64,000 bases of DNA, taken from positions 484,137 to 548,136 of the forward strand of contig NZ_OEQH01000003.1 in NCBI RefSeq assembly GCF_900240385.1, in the 5' to 3' direction. Shown here in pieces: positions 25,155 through 34,289 of the stretch (within the stretch, counting starts at the first letter, position 1; each line of letters starts with the position of its first letter). The stretch comes from Clostridium minihomine (lineage in GTDB: Bacteria > Bacillota > Clostridia > Oscillospirales > Acutalibacteraceae). The position numbers and the translations under genes are program-made. The notes below the pieces were generated by a model. The model was not told the DNA's origin. It made no database searches and saw only the letters and a list, made by a program, of their open reading frames with translations.

Positions 25155-25373
25155 GTGGATTATACGATACCCGAAACCACTGTTTTATACTCAGCGCTGC
25201 AAGCATATAAAAATCAATGCATTGGATATTTGCAAAACCCCAAAAATGCAGAGGAAATCACAAAAACCGGAGAAGAAATTCGCGACATCCAACCCCTAAT
25301 GGAAAAAGTAAAGACCGATTTTATTGCCCGCGGTGGAGATGAAACATTACTTGAAAACCCTTTGGAACATTAG
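25155..25373 (+). CDS. Hypothetical protein, 72 residues
   Basis: Short acidic protein beginning MDYTIPETTVLYSALQAYKN; no family recognised. GTG at 25155 has AGAGGTG upstream. The sequence is helix-rich and soluble-looking. It is isolated, with tRNAs before and a converging gene after. From 25374 to 25564 I see only an imperfect stem (TTGCCG..CGGCAA near 25439-25471). Confidence 0.55.
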   Translation: MDYTIPETTVLYSALQAYKNQCIGYLQNPKNAEEITKTGEEIRDIQPLMEKVKTDFIARGGDETLLENPLEH

Positions 25374-25564
25374 CCTGTTTCGCTTTCTTAATTTTTAAAA
25401 AAAGCAATCACCTTTCTTATGAATTAAAATAGTCCGCATTGCCGTCTTTGTGCTTTGGCTCAAAGGCGGCAAATTCATTTTCGCGCATCTTTTCTCTTGC
25501 CCCTTCCCCGTGCGTCTGTCCAAAAAATATAAGCTATTTTTAAAAGAAAATTTTTGTTATATTT

Positions 25565-25603
25565 ACAAAAAAGGAACCACATGCTTAACATGCAGTTCCT
25601 TTT
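25565..25603 (-). terminator. Terminator of the ComFB-like gene
   Basis: AAAAGGAAC / GTTCCTTTT stem with an inner CATG..CATG pair, followed by a T run on the reverse strand. Confidence 0.8.
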
Positions 25604-25679
25604 GTAGATAGTATTTATTTGCGATGCCAATATAGCTTTCGAAAAACCAGCCTATTCAATCGAAGTCCCGGCCCCAGAA

Positions 25680-25955
25680 CTATAATTCTTCATGCCGGGG
25701 ATTTTGCGCAACCACTCGTGCCGCATGATACAATGCATTTAATAAATCGGTTTCGTACTGCAAAGAAAGCGTATCTAGCTTTGAATACACTTCCCCTTCA
25801 TAAGTTGCTACATATTTAGGCGGAATTCGATTTAAAGCATAAGAAGCAATATCCATTCTGCATTTTTCACATTTGCAGCATCCCAGCTTTTCAACGCACT
25901 CATCTAGTTTGAGCAAAATCAGTGACTCTGCCAAATTTTTTAAAACAATTTCCAT
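25680..25955 (-). CDS. ComFB family protein (late competence development)
   Basis: Small protein of 91 residues. The cysteine cluster CCKCEKCRMDIASYALNRIPPKYVATYEGE is the hallmark of the ComFB family, whose members carry bound zinc or other ligands; the exact function is unsettled. Start ATG 25955 with AGGTGG upstream is preferred to a GTG at 25964 that overlaps that site. Monocistronic. Confidence 0.8.
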   Translation of the reverse strand: MEIVLKNLAESLILLKLDECVEKLGCCKCEKCRMDIASYALNRIPPKYVATYEGEVYSKLDTLSLQYETDLLNALYHAARVVAQNPRHEEL

Positions 25956-26416
25956 CACAGCCACCTATTTCTTTCTTATAAATAATTTTTGGAATATTTT
26001 ACCAATAGTTTCTTTTTATACTAACACTATGCAATCAAAAAGTAAATTGAATTTTGATGAAACTCGCCATTTTCCATTTATAGTAACTTTTTGTGTGATA
26101 CATTCCAAAAAACGGCGGATTTCTCAGAAAAACACTTCTGCCATTCTATAAATCTGCGGCTTTTGAATTCATATTCTTGGTTACTCCAGCGAATAAAACC
26201 GGATTTTACTTCTTGATTTCTTATCCTCTTATCATAGCGTCAATGCCGAAAGCTTTCATTAAAATCTTTTTCCTTTCTTCCCTTTATCAAACTTAACAAA
26301 TTAAAAACATATCATTTGATATTTCATTTGTTGCAATTGCAACTGATTTTTTTGCTGGAAACCGGTATCTTTAGAGCAGTAAAAGATGTTAAAATCTGAC
26401 AAAAGGAGCAATTCAC
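25956..26416. other. Intergenic region with a 12-bp palindrome
   Basis: No gene is seen between the ComFB-like and hemerythrin genes. The perfect palindrome TTGCAATTGCAA at 26331-26342 lies about 75 bases before the hemerythrin start and could be a regulator site. I found no convincing SigA promoter. Confidence 0.4.
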
Positions 26417-26839
26417 ATGGGTAATTTAACAAATCTGAAAAAACAGCATACCGAAGTGTTGGAATTAATAAAGAACATAGAAAAATTAAGCTATCCGAAT
26501 ATGAAAGAGGAGGCCGCCAGCGAGATTGCCTATTGCATCAATACTTTATCCGGGAAGCTCAAAATGCACCTTTTATCCGAAGATAAATTTCTGTATCCCC
26601 ATCTGTTAAATCATCAAAACAAAGCGATTAAAGACACTGCCCACCGATTTAATACAGAAATGAGCGGACTTTCTGAACAGCTAAAGGACTTCGTATCCCA
26701 ATATAATACCCCAGCCAAAATTCTTCAAAACAAAAATGAGTTCATGGCAAAAAGCCCGGAAGTGTTCCGGCTGATTCGAGAAAGAATCAAAAAAGAAGAT
26801 CACGACTTATATCCGCTACTTGATGAAAGTTCCTTTTAA
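26417..26839 (+). CDS. Hemerythrin-like (HHE) domain protein
   Basis: Four-helix di-iron protein of 140 residues. Iron ligands are seen as H in LKKQHTEVLELI, the H/E pair in KMHLLSEDKFLYPHLL, H in DTAHRFNTEM and the final helix KKEDHDLYPLLDE. Such stand-alone HHE proteins serve oxygen or nitric oxide handling or iron-centre repair in anaerobes. AAAGGAG lies eight bases before ATG 26417. No partner gene is adjacent. Confidence 0.88.
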   Translation: MGNLTNLKKQHTEVLELIKNIEKLSYPNMKEEAASEIAYCINTLSGKLKMHLLSEDKFLYPHLLNHQNKAIKDTAHRFNTEMSGLSEQLKDFVSQYNTPAKILQNKNEFMAKSPEVFRLIRERIKKEDHDLYPLLDESSF

Positions 26840-27009
26840 ATCACTTGCCAAACAAATCAAGAGCATGAAATTCACGGATGACGATATCAACTAAGAAAAA
26901 CCCTCTTTACGAAGGACTCCAAGTCATTTTATTTGGCAGCTTACAGTTCCTTAAAACATCTTGCATCGTGCGAACAGCGATAGAAAAACTGAAATAGACA
27001 CAAAAACCA

Positions 27010-27052
27010 GTGAAACCACCTGTTCCATTCTAAATAGAACAGGTGGTTTCAC
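27010..27052 (-). terminator. Terminator of the AraC regulator gene
   Basis: Perfect 16-bp stem GTGAAACCACCTGTTC and complement around an 11-base loop, then GGTTTTTG on the reverse strand. It could also end hemerythrin transcripts. Confidence 0.85.
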
Positions 27053-27105
27053 ATTTAGCCTGCAAATCGGCAAATCATTGAGAAGCTCCCTTTACAATAA
27101 TCCCA

Positions 27106-28074
27106 CTATAAATTAAACGCTTTTCGAAATTCCCGAGGGGTGATTCCATGAATTTTTTTAAATGCAGCTGCAAATTTAGCTGCATTTTGATAGCCGCAGC
27201 GTTCTGCAATATCCCGAATACTCAGGTGATCTTCTGATAAAAACTGCATCGCCCGTTTCATGATTTCACGCTGGATATAATGATACAGCGGGATTCCATA
27301 GATATTTTTAAAGGACAGGCGAAATTTGCTTTCACTCATCCCGGCACGTTTGGCCAATTCGCTCACCGGGGGAACATTCAGAATATCCTGATCCATTTCA
27401 GTTTTGACATGAAATACCTTTTGCTCATTTTCCCATGTGACATAATTCCGGCGGTGGCTTCTTCTTTTTGGCACTTCGGGAGCATTGCGGGCAATAGAGG
27501 CCAAAAGGTGAAGCACCATGCCTTCAAACCCCAAAAGCGGCATATCCATATTGCGAACCCCCCAACGGATTTGTTCCAAAATCAGCATGGTATTTGGCGT
27601 GTTATAATTTTCTGATTCCCAGTCCATGGCATCGGTAATTCCCATTCTGGTTTTCTCTTCGCGCGCCTGCAAAAAAGATTGGATAAAATCATCAAAAACC
27701 AGAACGCTGGTAAAACAAGCGTGTATATCTTTTGGGAAAGTAAATCGAAACTGTTTTTGTGGGTTAATAATGACATGGTTCATAGGGGTCAGGCATCGAG
27801 CCGGTTTCCCCTGCTGACTGTAAATAACCTCACCGCAGTCAACGCAAAAAATCCACATGCAAGGCTTTGAAACATTCACCGTATGGGTAATTTTCTGGTT
27901 GGGTGTAAACCATGCACTGGAAACAAACAGTCCCGGCGCAGGCCGCATTTCTGCAATCCATCCATTGGACCAATGCGGGGGGAACTGATAGCTTTTTCCA
28001 TTTCCATAGGCCAATTGTTTTAAATTATATTTTTCTGCCACAGCAAGCCAAGCTGCTTTTTCATACTCATCCAT
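27106..28074 (-). CDS. AraC family transcriptional regulator
   Basis: Regulator of 322 residues. The C-terminal 100 residues carry two helix-turn-helix units: PVSELAKRAGMSESKFRLSFKNIYGIPLYHYI and LSIRDIAERCGYQNAAKFAAAFKKIHGITPREFRK. The N-terminal two thirds is a cupin-like sensor (VNVSKPCMWIFCVDCGEVIY). It is divergent from a siderophore ABC operon; AraC proteins next to such operons often activate them when the siderophore or ferric complex is present, which is the likely role here. The residue pattern does not show the ligand. Confidence 0.88.
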   Translation of the reverse strand: MDEYEKAAWLAVAEKYNLKQLAYGNGKSYQFPPHWSNGWIAEMRPAPGLFVSSAWFTPNQKITHTVNVSKPCMWIFCVDCGEVIYSQQGKPARCLTPMNHVIINPQKQFRFTFPKDIHACFTSVLVFDDFIQSFLQAREEKTRMGITDAMDWESENYNTPNTMLILEQIRWGVRNMDMPLLGFEGMVLHLLASIARNAPEVPKRRSHRRNYVTWENEQKVFHVKTEMDQDILNVPPVSELAKRAGMSESKFRLSFKNIYGIPLYHYIQREIMKRAMQFLSEDHLSIRDIAERCGYQNAAKFAAAFKKIHGITPREFRKAFNL

Positions 28075-28120
28075 TTTTTAACACCACAATCTTTAAAATA
28101 AGATATTTATATTATAAACT

Positions 28121-28149
28121 GCGCTTGAAATTGACACAAGATAAAAATA
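28121..28149 (-). promoter_or_regulatory. Promoter of the AraC regulator gene
   Basis: Reverse strand TTGTGT, 17 bases, TATAAT. Confidence 0.65.
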
Positions 28150-28280
28150 CTCCATTTTGTTTTAATTATAATCCAAGAATAAAATTCAGGCCTTTTGATT
28201 TCCCCTTCTTATCCTCTATTTTACTGGACAAACACAAATTTGTAAAATTCTTTTCTTCTGACAACAAAATGAAAAGTATA

Positions 28281-28309
28281 TTGACGGACTGTTGGATTCA
28301 TGATAATAT
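28281..28309 (+). promoter_or_regulatory. Promoter of the siderophore ABC operon
   Basis: TTGACG, 17 bases, TAATAT; predicted start near 28316, in the operator dyad. Confidence 0.75.
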
Positions 28310-28316
28310 TCAGCCT

Positions 28317-28334
28317 AGTTAGACTCATCTAACT
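28317..28334. promoter_or_regulatory. Operator dyad at the siderophore operon start
   Basis: AGTTAGA-CTCA-TCTAACT is a perfect 18-bp dyad on the predicted start point. It resembles the TTAG-rich dyads of DtxR/IdeR-type iron repressors more than a Fur box, so iron repression is a reasonable inference; the AraC protein is the alternative ligand. Confidence 0.6.
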
Positions 28335-28403
28335 CGAAGAGCATTACACAATTTAAGCGCTTATGTTGTATTAGAAAAAACAGGTGAAAAAAAGGAGTAT
28401 TCT

Positions 28404-29357
28404 ATGAAAAAGCTTTTCAGCCTTCTTTGCGTATCTGCCATGCTTTTGACATCCTTAACCGGATGCGTCGGAACCAACGGCACCGACGGTGCGCAAACCA
28501 ATTCAGATACATCAGAATCCGCAACCCGCACAGTCAGCACTGTAATGGGTGACATTCAGGTTCCCTCTAATCCTCAAAGAATCGTGGCCAACTGGTATGT
28601 GGGCGATGTAATTGCCTTAGGCCTGAACCTGGTGGGATACAGCGCCTGGGAACAGGAAACCATGCCTTTTTATGAGGAACTTACCGCTTCCACTAAACTG
28701 GAAAACTGGTCACCGGAAGACGTTATGAAGCTGGAGCCGGATTTGATTGTTACATATCAGGAAGAGGATTTTGAGAAGTTCGGAAAAATTGCACCGGTTT
28801 TGGTGATTCCAGAAACCCCCATCACCTCTTTAGAACGCACGATGATTCTTGGGGAAGCCACCGGGCGCGCTCAAGAAGCCGAAGCCGCTGTGAAAAACTT
28901 TGAAACCAAACTGGCTGCAGCCAAAGAAGAATTGCAGAACAATGCTTTTCAGGGCAAAACCTTCAGTATTTTAGAGGACTGGGGTCCTTCCGGCGATTGG
29001 AGCGGTGTGGCTTATGAAACCGGATCCAGAGGCGGCACTTTGGTTTATGAATATCTGGAACTGAAAAAGCCCGAAAAACTGGAAAAGCTGGTTGCAGAAT
29101 CCGGCAAAGGCCGGGGCACTTTAAGTTATGAAGTGGCACATGAGTATTTCGGCGATTATATCTTGTGGTTCCAGCAAGAAGGAAAAGATTCCGAGTATGC
29201 CAAAACAGAAATCTGGAAGAGTATTCCGGCGGTTACCGAAGGTCGGCTTGCAGCAATTCCCGGCAAATATCAGGGCCTTTTCTATTATTCCGACGTTGCC
29301 AGCCTGACCGCTCAGCTGGACTATATTATCGACACACTCAACAAACTGGCAGAATAA
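28404..29357 (+). CDS. Iron-siderophore ABC transporter, substrate-binding lipoprotein
   Basis: FepB/FhuD-type periplasmic-binding-fold lipoprotein of 317 residues. A signal peptide ends in the lipobox LTGC with C21 as the lipidated residue. The TroA/FepB domain starts QVPSNPQRIVANWYVGDVIALGLNLVGYS and includes WSPEDVMKLEPDLIVTY. AAAGGAG lies upstream of 28404. It is first in a five-gene unit with two permeases and an ATPase and captures ferric complexes at the cell surface. Confidence 0.92.
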   Translation: MKKLFSLLCVSAMLLTSLTGCVGTNGTDGAQTNSDTSESATRTVSTVMGDIQVPSNPQRIVANWYVGDVIALGLNLVGYSAWEQETMPFYEELTASTKLENWSPEDVMKLEPDLIVTYQEEDFEKFGKIAPVLVIPETPITSLERTMILGEATGRAQEAEAAVKNFETKLAAAKEELQNNAFQGKTFSILEDWGPSGDWSGVAYETGSRGGTLVYEYLELKKPEKLEKLVAESGKGRGTLSYEVAHEYFGDYILWFQQEGKDSEYAKTEIWKSIPAVTEGRLAAIPGKYQGLFYYSDVASLTAQLDYIIDTLNKLAE

Positions 29358-29379
29358 TCCCCCGAAAGGAACATTTGGA

Positions 29380-30411
29380 ATGCAACAGACCATCCCCTTA
29401 AAGCAAAAGCGGCGCGGAACCGCTCGCTTTGCAATTTATATGGCTGTGGGGCTTGGGTTGCTGGTGCTTGTGTCGGCGGCGTCGATCTCATTCGGCGCCG
29501 CTGAGATGCGTTTGGCCACAGCATGGGAAGCGATTTTTCGTTTCGACCCCTCAAAAACAGAACACCAGATTATTCAAACCCTGCGTTTCCCCCGAACCGT
29601 AGCCGACATTCTGGTGGGGTGCAGCCTGGCCGTCTGTGGTGCTATTATGCAAGGAACCACCCGCAATCCACTGGCGGATTCCGGCCTGATGGGCATCAGC
29701 AGCGGCGCCGGATTTGCCATCGCATTATGCATGGCATTTTTGCCAGCCAGAACTTACAGCCAAACCATGCTGTTCGCCTTTATGGGCGCAGCCGTAACCA
29801 CCTTAATGACCTATTTCATTGCCTCCTTGGGAAAAAGGGGCATGACCCCCCAGCGTCTGGTGCTGGCCGGAATGTCCATTTCCGCGCTGTTCGGCGCATT
29901 CAGCCAATACATTGCCATAAAGTATCATTTGGGGCACGCTCTTGCCTATTGGACCGCCGGGGGGACCGCCGGCGCCAAGTGGAGCGAGCTGGCAATTGTG
30001 GCTCCCTTTTTTGTAATCGGCATTTTGGCGTCTATCGCCATCTCTCCTTCTGTTACGGTGTTGAGCCTTGGGGAAGACGTCGCCACCGCGCTGGGCCTGA
30101 AGACACGGCTGATCAAAGGAATTTCCACCCTTATTGTTTTAGTGTTAACCGGAATTTCCGTCATTGTTGTTGGCCCTGTAGGCTTTGTAGGTTTGATTAC
30201 CCCGCACATCGTGCGATATTTTATCGGCGTGGATTACCGCTATATCATCCCCGCTTCTGCGGTATATGGGGCACTGCTGACCGTGGGGGCCGATTTAATC
30301 GGGCGGCTGATCAACAAACCCTATGAAACACCCATCGGAATCATCTTTGCTGTTGTGGGTGTCCCCTACTTCCTTTATCTTGCCAGAAAGCAAAGGAGGG
30401 AGTTCGAATGA
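29380..30411 (+). CDS. Iron-siderophore ABC transporter permease (FecCD family)
   Basis: Membrane subunit of 343 residues with about nine or ten hydrophobic helices. FecCD motifs are LRFPRTVADILVGCSLAVCGAIMQGTTRNPLADSGLMGISSGAGF, GEDVATALGL (ATPase coupling loop) and GPVGFVGLITPHIVR. AAAGGAA precedes ATG 29380. Its stop overlaps the second permease by ATGA, as expected for a heterodimeric permease. Confidence 0.93.
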   Translation: MQQTIPLKQKRRGTARFAIYMAVGLGLLVLVSAASISFGAAEMRLATAWEAIFRFDPSKTEHQIIQTLRFPRTVADILVGCSLAVCGAIMQGTTRNPLADSGLMGISSGAGFAIALCMAFLPARTYSQTMLFAFMGAAVTTLMTYFIASLGKRGMTPQRLVLAGMSISALFGAFSQYIAIKYHLGHALAYWTAGGTAGAKWSELAIVAPFFVIGILASIAISPSVTVLSLGEDVATALGLKTRLIKGISTLIVLVLTGISVIVVGPVGFVGLITPHIVRYFIGVDYRYIIPASAVYGALLTVGADLIGRLINKPYETPIGIIFAVVGVPYFLYLARKQRREFE

Positions 30412-31421
30412 AGAAAAAACGCTTTACGCAAAAACGCGGAATCTTTTTAATTTGTATTCTCATTCTTTTGGTGCTGTCAATTGCCGTCATCAGTATTAAT
30501 TCCGGCAAGATGAATCTGTCACCAACAGAAGTATTGACGGTGCTGTTTGGCAAGGGAAGCGCCCGGCAGAATCTGATTGTATTTGAGTTTCGCCTTCCCC
30601 GTATTATTCTTGCCATTCTGGTGGGCTTGGGCATGGGGGCTTCCGGCTGTATTATGCAGAGTCTTCTTCGCAATGACATGGCCAGCCCGGGAACCCTTGG
30701 CATCAGCTCCGGTTCCGGATTGTTTGTCCTTCTTTTTGTGGTTTTTTTCTCAAAGCAAACGATGTCTTCTGCCATCGTATTGCCGCTTTTGGCTTTTGTG
30801 GGCGGAATGACCGCCGCCGGGCTGATTTTTCTGCTGTCTTACCGCCGGGGAAAAGAAATTTCACCCACCGGGCTGATTTTAACCGGTGTGGCACTCAGCA
30901 GCGGCTATGGAGCATTTACCACTTTGCTGACTTTAAGGCTGGACGAATCTCAAATGGAGTTTATTCAGCGTTGGAATGCCGGCAGCCTGTGGGGAGACAA
31001 CTGGAACTATCTTTCCATTTTAGCCCCTTGGACACTAATCCTTTGCGGCTATGTGTTTTACAAATCCCGTATTTTAAACACACTTCACCTGGGGAACCAA
31101 ACAGCCACAGGCCTGGGCGTTGCGGTAAAGCCCGAGTTTCTGGGCTTGTCTGTTGCGGCGGTGGCATTGTCATCGGGAAGTGTGGCTTTGGGCGGAAATT
31201 TTTTCTTTGTGGGAATGATTTCCCCCCATATGGCCCGAAAACTGGTGGGGCCAAACCACAAGCTGCTGCTGCCGGCGTCTTCTTTGGCAGGAGCCATAAT
31301 CGTGCTGCTGGCAGATACCATAACCCGCACCATCAGTCTGGGAACCGATGTACCCACCGGCATTATTATCACGGTGCTGAGTACGCCATATTTTCTGTAT
31401 CTGCTGGCAAAGGCAAATTAG
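30408..31421 (+). CDS. Iron-siderophore ABC transporter permease (FecCD family), second
   Basis: Second permease of 337 residues. FRLPRIILAILVGLGMGASGCIMQSLLRNDMASPGTLGISSGSG and NFFFVGMISPHMARKLVG carry the family motifs; the coupling segment LGNQTATGLGV replaces the usual GED form. It overlaps the first permease by four bases and ends ten bases before the ATPase gene. Confidence 0.93.
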   Translation: MKKKRFTQKRGIFLICILILLVLSIAVISINSGKMNLSPTEVLTVLFGKGSARQNLIVFEFRLPRIILAILVGLGMGASGCIMQSLLRNDMASPGTLGISSGSGLFVLLFVVFFSKQTMSSAIVLPLLAFVGGMTAAGLIFLLSYRRGKEISPTGLILTGVALSSGYGAFTTLLTLRLDESQMEFIQRWNAGSLWGDNWNYLSILAPWTLILCGYVFYKSRILNTLHLGNQTATGLGVAVKPEFLGLSVAAVALSSGSVALGGNFFFVGMISPHMARKLVGPNHKLLLPASSLAGAIIVLLADTITRTISLGTDVPTGIIITVLSTPYFLYLLAKAN

Positions 31422-31430
31422 GAGGATACT

Positions 31431-32252
31431 ATGAACAGCATTGCAACAGAAAAATTAGATGTCGCCTATGAAGAGAATCTAATTGTAAAAGCGTTAAACA
31501 TGGAAATTCCCCATGGAAAAATAACATCCATTATCGGGCCGAACGGCTGCGGAAAATCCACCGTGTTAAAAGCGGTGGGGCGTATTTTGAAACCCAAAAA
31601 CGGAATGGTGTATTTAAGCGGAGAAGATATTCGGAACCTGACCACTAAGGATATCGCTAAAAAAATGGCCATTTTGCCGCAAACCCCCACTGCCCCCAGT
31701 GGATTGACGGTTGGGGAACTGGTGGCATACGGGCGTTTTCCCCATCAGAAAGGGTTTGGCCGGCTGACCCCGCAAGATAAAGAAATTGTCAAATGGGCCA
31801 TTCATGTTACCAAACTGGATGAATTGGAAAACCGGGAGGTTGACACGCTTTCCGGCGGGCAGCGTCAACGAGTATGGATCGCCATGGCACTGGCGCAGCA
31901 AACCGACCTGATTTTGCTGGACGAACCCACCACCTATTTGGATCTGGCTCATCAGCTGGAGGTGCTGGAGCTTTTGAGGGATTTAAATACACAGCAGGGC
32001 TGTACCATCGCCATGGTGCTGCATGATCTGAATCTGGCCGCCCGCTTTTCAGATTATATGATAGCCATTCGTGGCGGCCATATCATCCGGCACGGGACAC
32101 CGGATCAGGTGATGATGCCTTCTGTTTTGCAGGAAGCATTCAGCATAGACGCTCAAATTGTTTCAGATCCCCGCACCGGCCGCCCGGTTTGCATCACCTA
32201 TGATTTGCTGCGGGAACAAGATCCGGCCAGAAGGGAGAAAATTGCTATATGA
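31431..32252 (+). CDS. Iron-siderophore ABC transporter ATPase
   Basis: FecE/FhuC-type ATPase of 273 residues. Walker A GPNGCGKST, Q-loop ILPQTPTAP, signature LSGGQRQRVWIAMALAQ, Walker B LILLDEPTTYLDL and H-loop VLHDLNLAARF are all present. TAGGAGG lies upstream of 31431. It powers import with the two FecCD permeases. The stop overlaps the start of the exporter-type gene (ATGA). Confidence 0.94.
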   Translation: MNSIATEKLDVAYEENLIVKALNMEIPHGKITSIIGPNGCGKSTVLKAVGRILKPKNGMVYLSGEDIRNLTTKDIAKKMAILPQTPTAPSGLTVGELVAYGRFPHQKGFGRLTPQDKEIVKWAIHVTKLDELENREVDTLSGGQRQRVWIAMALAQQTDLILLDEPTTYLDLAHQLEVLELLRDLNTQQGCTIAMVLHDLNLAARFSDYMIAIRGGHIIRHGTPDQVMMPSVLQEAFSIDAQIVSDPRTGRPVCITYDLLREQDPARREKIAI

Positions 32253-33973
32253 AAACAGCGTTGCGCGTATTGCAGGGAGCAAAACACTATTGGGCACACC
32301 TTGCAGCGGCGTTTGTAGCGGTCATCATTTCTACCATTGCCGGATTCTATACCCCTTGGGCACTGCGGGAACTCACCAATCTGGCCACACAAGGCGGCGA
32401 AGATTTTGCGGTTCAGTCAATGCGCATCGGCCTTCTGCTTCTGGGAGCCACCGTTTTGCAAACCTTGGGAGCTTCTGCTTCCGGATATCTGAACCACTAT
32501 GCAGCACTGCATTATGTGAAAGATCTGCGCACCCAGCTATACCGAAAGCTGCAGCATATGAGTCTGCGGTATTTTAACCACAGCCGAACCGGGGATTTGA
32601 CCGGGCGCGTTGTCAATGACGCCATGCAGGCAGAAATTCTTCTGGCTCATGTCATCCCTGATTTTATCGTAAATGTTTTAACTTTTACCGGGGTTGGTTT
32701 TTTGCTGGTTACGATTAATGCAAAGTTGGCGTTTGCCAGCCTTGCGGCAATCCCCTTCCTTTTGGGCATTACCATTTGGCAAAGCAGACACTTGTCCCCC
32801 ATCTGGAAAGAGAATTTTAAAGTTCGCGGAGAGCTTTCCGGCACAGTACAGGACAATTTGTCCGGCATAAAAGAAATCCAGATTTTTAACCAGCAGGCAC
32901 AAGAAGAAAAAAAGGTGGCGGGGCTGTCTTTGCGGCATACCAAAGCATACCTGAAAGCCAGCTTCTTTATTGAAACCACCTATCCCCTCTTGGCTTTTTT
33001 TACTGCCCTGGGAACTGTAATTGTCATTATTCTCGGCGGCCGTCTGGTGGGAACCGGTGAAGTCAGCATTGCGGATATTGTCGCTTTCGTGATGTATCTG
33101 GGCATGTTCTACGGACCCATAAAAAACTTTTCTCGCCTGATAGAAATGGCCGGAGAAGCCACCGCCGGGTGTCGGCGCGTCTTTGAAGTAATCGACGAAA
33201 CACCGGATGTAGAAGAGAAGAAAAACGCCAAGAAAATGCCCCTTGCAAAGGGAAACATCGAATTGCGGGATTTGTCCTTTGGCTACAACCCAGAAACCCC
33301 TATACTGTCAAAGGTAAACCTGACTGTGACGGCGGGCCAAACCATAGCACTGGTCGGCACGACAGGTGTTGGAAAAACTACCATTGCCAGTCTATTAAAT
33401 CGTTTTTATGACCCATGGGAAGGCAAGGTTCTCATTGACGGAATCGACATTTGCGAAGTAACCCTGTCCAGTCTTCGCGACAATATTTCCATGGTATTGC
33501 AAGACACTTTTCTCTTCAACGGGACAGTGTATGAGAACATTGTTTATGGCTACCAAGGCTCCACACGCGAACAGGTTATTGCCGCGGCCAAAGCCGCTAA
33601 CGCCCATACTTTCATTATGGAACTGGAAGAAGGCTATGATACCGTAATTGGAGAGCGCGGAGTTCGCCTTTCCGGCGGCCAAAAGCAACGGCTATCCATT
33701 GCCCGGGCGATTTTGCGCAATGCCCCCATACTGATTCTGGACGAAGCGACCTCAGCACTGGATACCAAAACAGAACAAGAGATTCAGGATGCTTTGGATC
33801 TATTCTCGAAAGAGCGGACGACTCTGATTATCGCTCACCGGCTTTCCACCATTCGGAATGCAGATAAAATTGTGGTACTGGACGGCACCGGCATTGCCGA
33901 GCTGGGAACTCATGATGAACTCATACGGCGTGGCGGCATCTATGCAGGGCTTCACCAGGTACAGGCCAGTTAA
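32249..33973 (+). CDS. ABC exporter-type transmembrane/ATPase half-transporter
   Basis: Fused half-transporter of 574 residues: six-helix exporter domain at about 1-310, with LRYFNHSRTGDLTGRVVNDA, then an ATPase domain with Walker A GTTGVGKTT, signature LSGGQKQRLSIARAI, Walker B ILDEATSALD and H-loop IAHRLST. It starts inside the ATPase stop, so it belongs to the same operon. Type IV exporters in siderophore operons are known to move siderophores or, as with mycobacterial IrtAB, to import them. No partner half is present, so a homodimer is likely. Confidence 0.88.
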   Translation: MKTALRVLQGAKHYWAHLAAAFVAVIISTIAGFYTPWALRELTNLATQGGEDFAVQSMRIGLLLLGATVLQTLGASASGYLNHYAALHYVKDLRTQLYRKLQHMSLRYFNHSRTGDLTGRVVNDAMQAEILLAHVIPDFIVNVLTFTGVGFLLVTINAKLAFASLAAIPFLLGITIWQSRHLSPIWKENFKVRGELSGTVQDNLSGIKEIQIFNQQAQEEKKVAGLSLRHTKAYLKASFFIETTYPLLAFFTALGTVIVIILGGRLVGTGEVSIADIVAFVMYLGMFYGPIKNFSRLIEMAGEATAGCRRVFEVIDETPDVEEKKNAKKMPLAKGNIELRDLSFGYNPETPILSKVNLTVTAGQTIALVGTTGVGKTTIASLLNRFYDPWEGKVLIDGIDICEVTLSSLRDNISMVLQDTFLFNGTVYENIVYGYQGSTREQVIAAAKAANAHTFIMELEEGYDTVIGERGVRLSGGQKQRLSIARAILRNAPILILDEATSALDTKTEQEIQDALDLFSKERTTLIIAHRLSTIRNADKIVVLDGTGIAELGTHDELIRRGGIYAGLHQVQAS

Positions 33974-34065
33974 TCGGCTATTCTCTAAATAAAATCGATG
34001 AACACTCTTTCTGGCTAATCCTTTTTATGTAACTTATAGGACAATAACTAAACAAACCTTTCTCT

Positions 34066-34115
34066 TCCCTTAGTCGAATGTGCATTTTTACCGCACGTTT
34101 CGCTAAGGGATTTTT
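34066..34115 (+). terminator. Terminator of the siderophore operon
   Basis: TCCCTTAG..CGAA..GTGC paired with GCAC..TTCG..CTAAGGGA and followed by TTTTTAT. Confidence 0.85.
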
Positions 34116-34173
34116 ATTTGTTTTAATTTAATAATTTAAATATTAATATCATTACATAATAGCTAAGAAAAGC

Positions 34174-34201
34174 CCCGGAACCTTCTTTTAGAAGCACCGG
34201 G
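34174..34201 (-). terminator. Possible terminator of the collagen-like gene
   Basis: CCCGG / CCGGG hairpin with an inner TTCT/AGAA pair, then four Ts on the reverse strand. Weak. Nothing else is seen from 33974 to 34289. Confidence 0.4.
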
Positions 34202-34289
34202 ACTATATATTTTAATGAATGGATGCATAAATTATTTTAAGAATCTTTTCCCTACATTTGTGATGAGTTTCTGTAGGCATACGGCAAGA

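Noticed and set aside
27010..27052. Long perfect hairpin as a transposon end
   Set aside because: Single copy, no transposase, and T-rich flank: it is a terminator.
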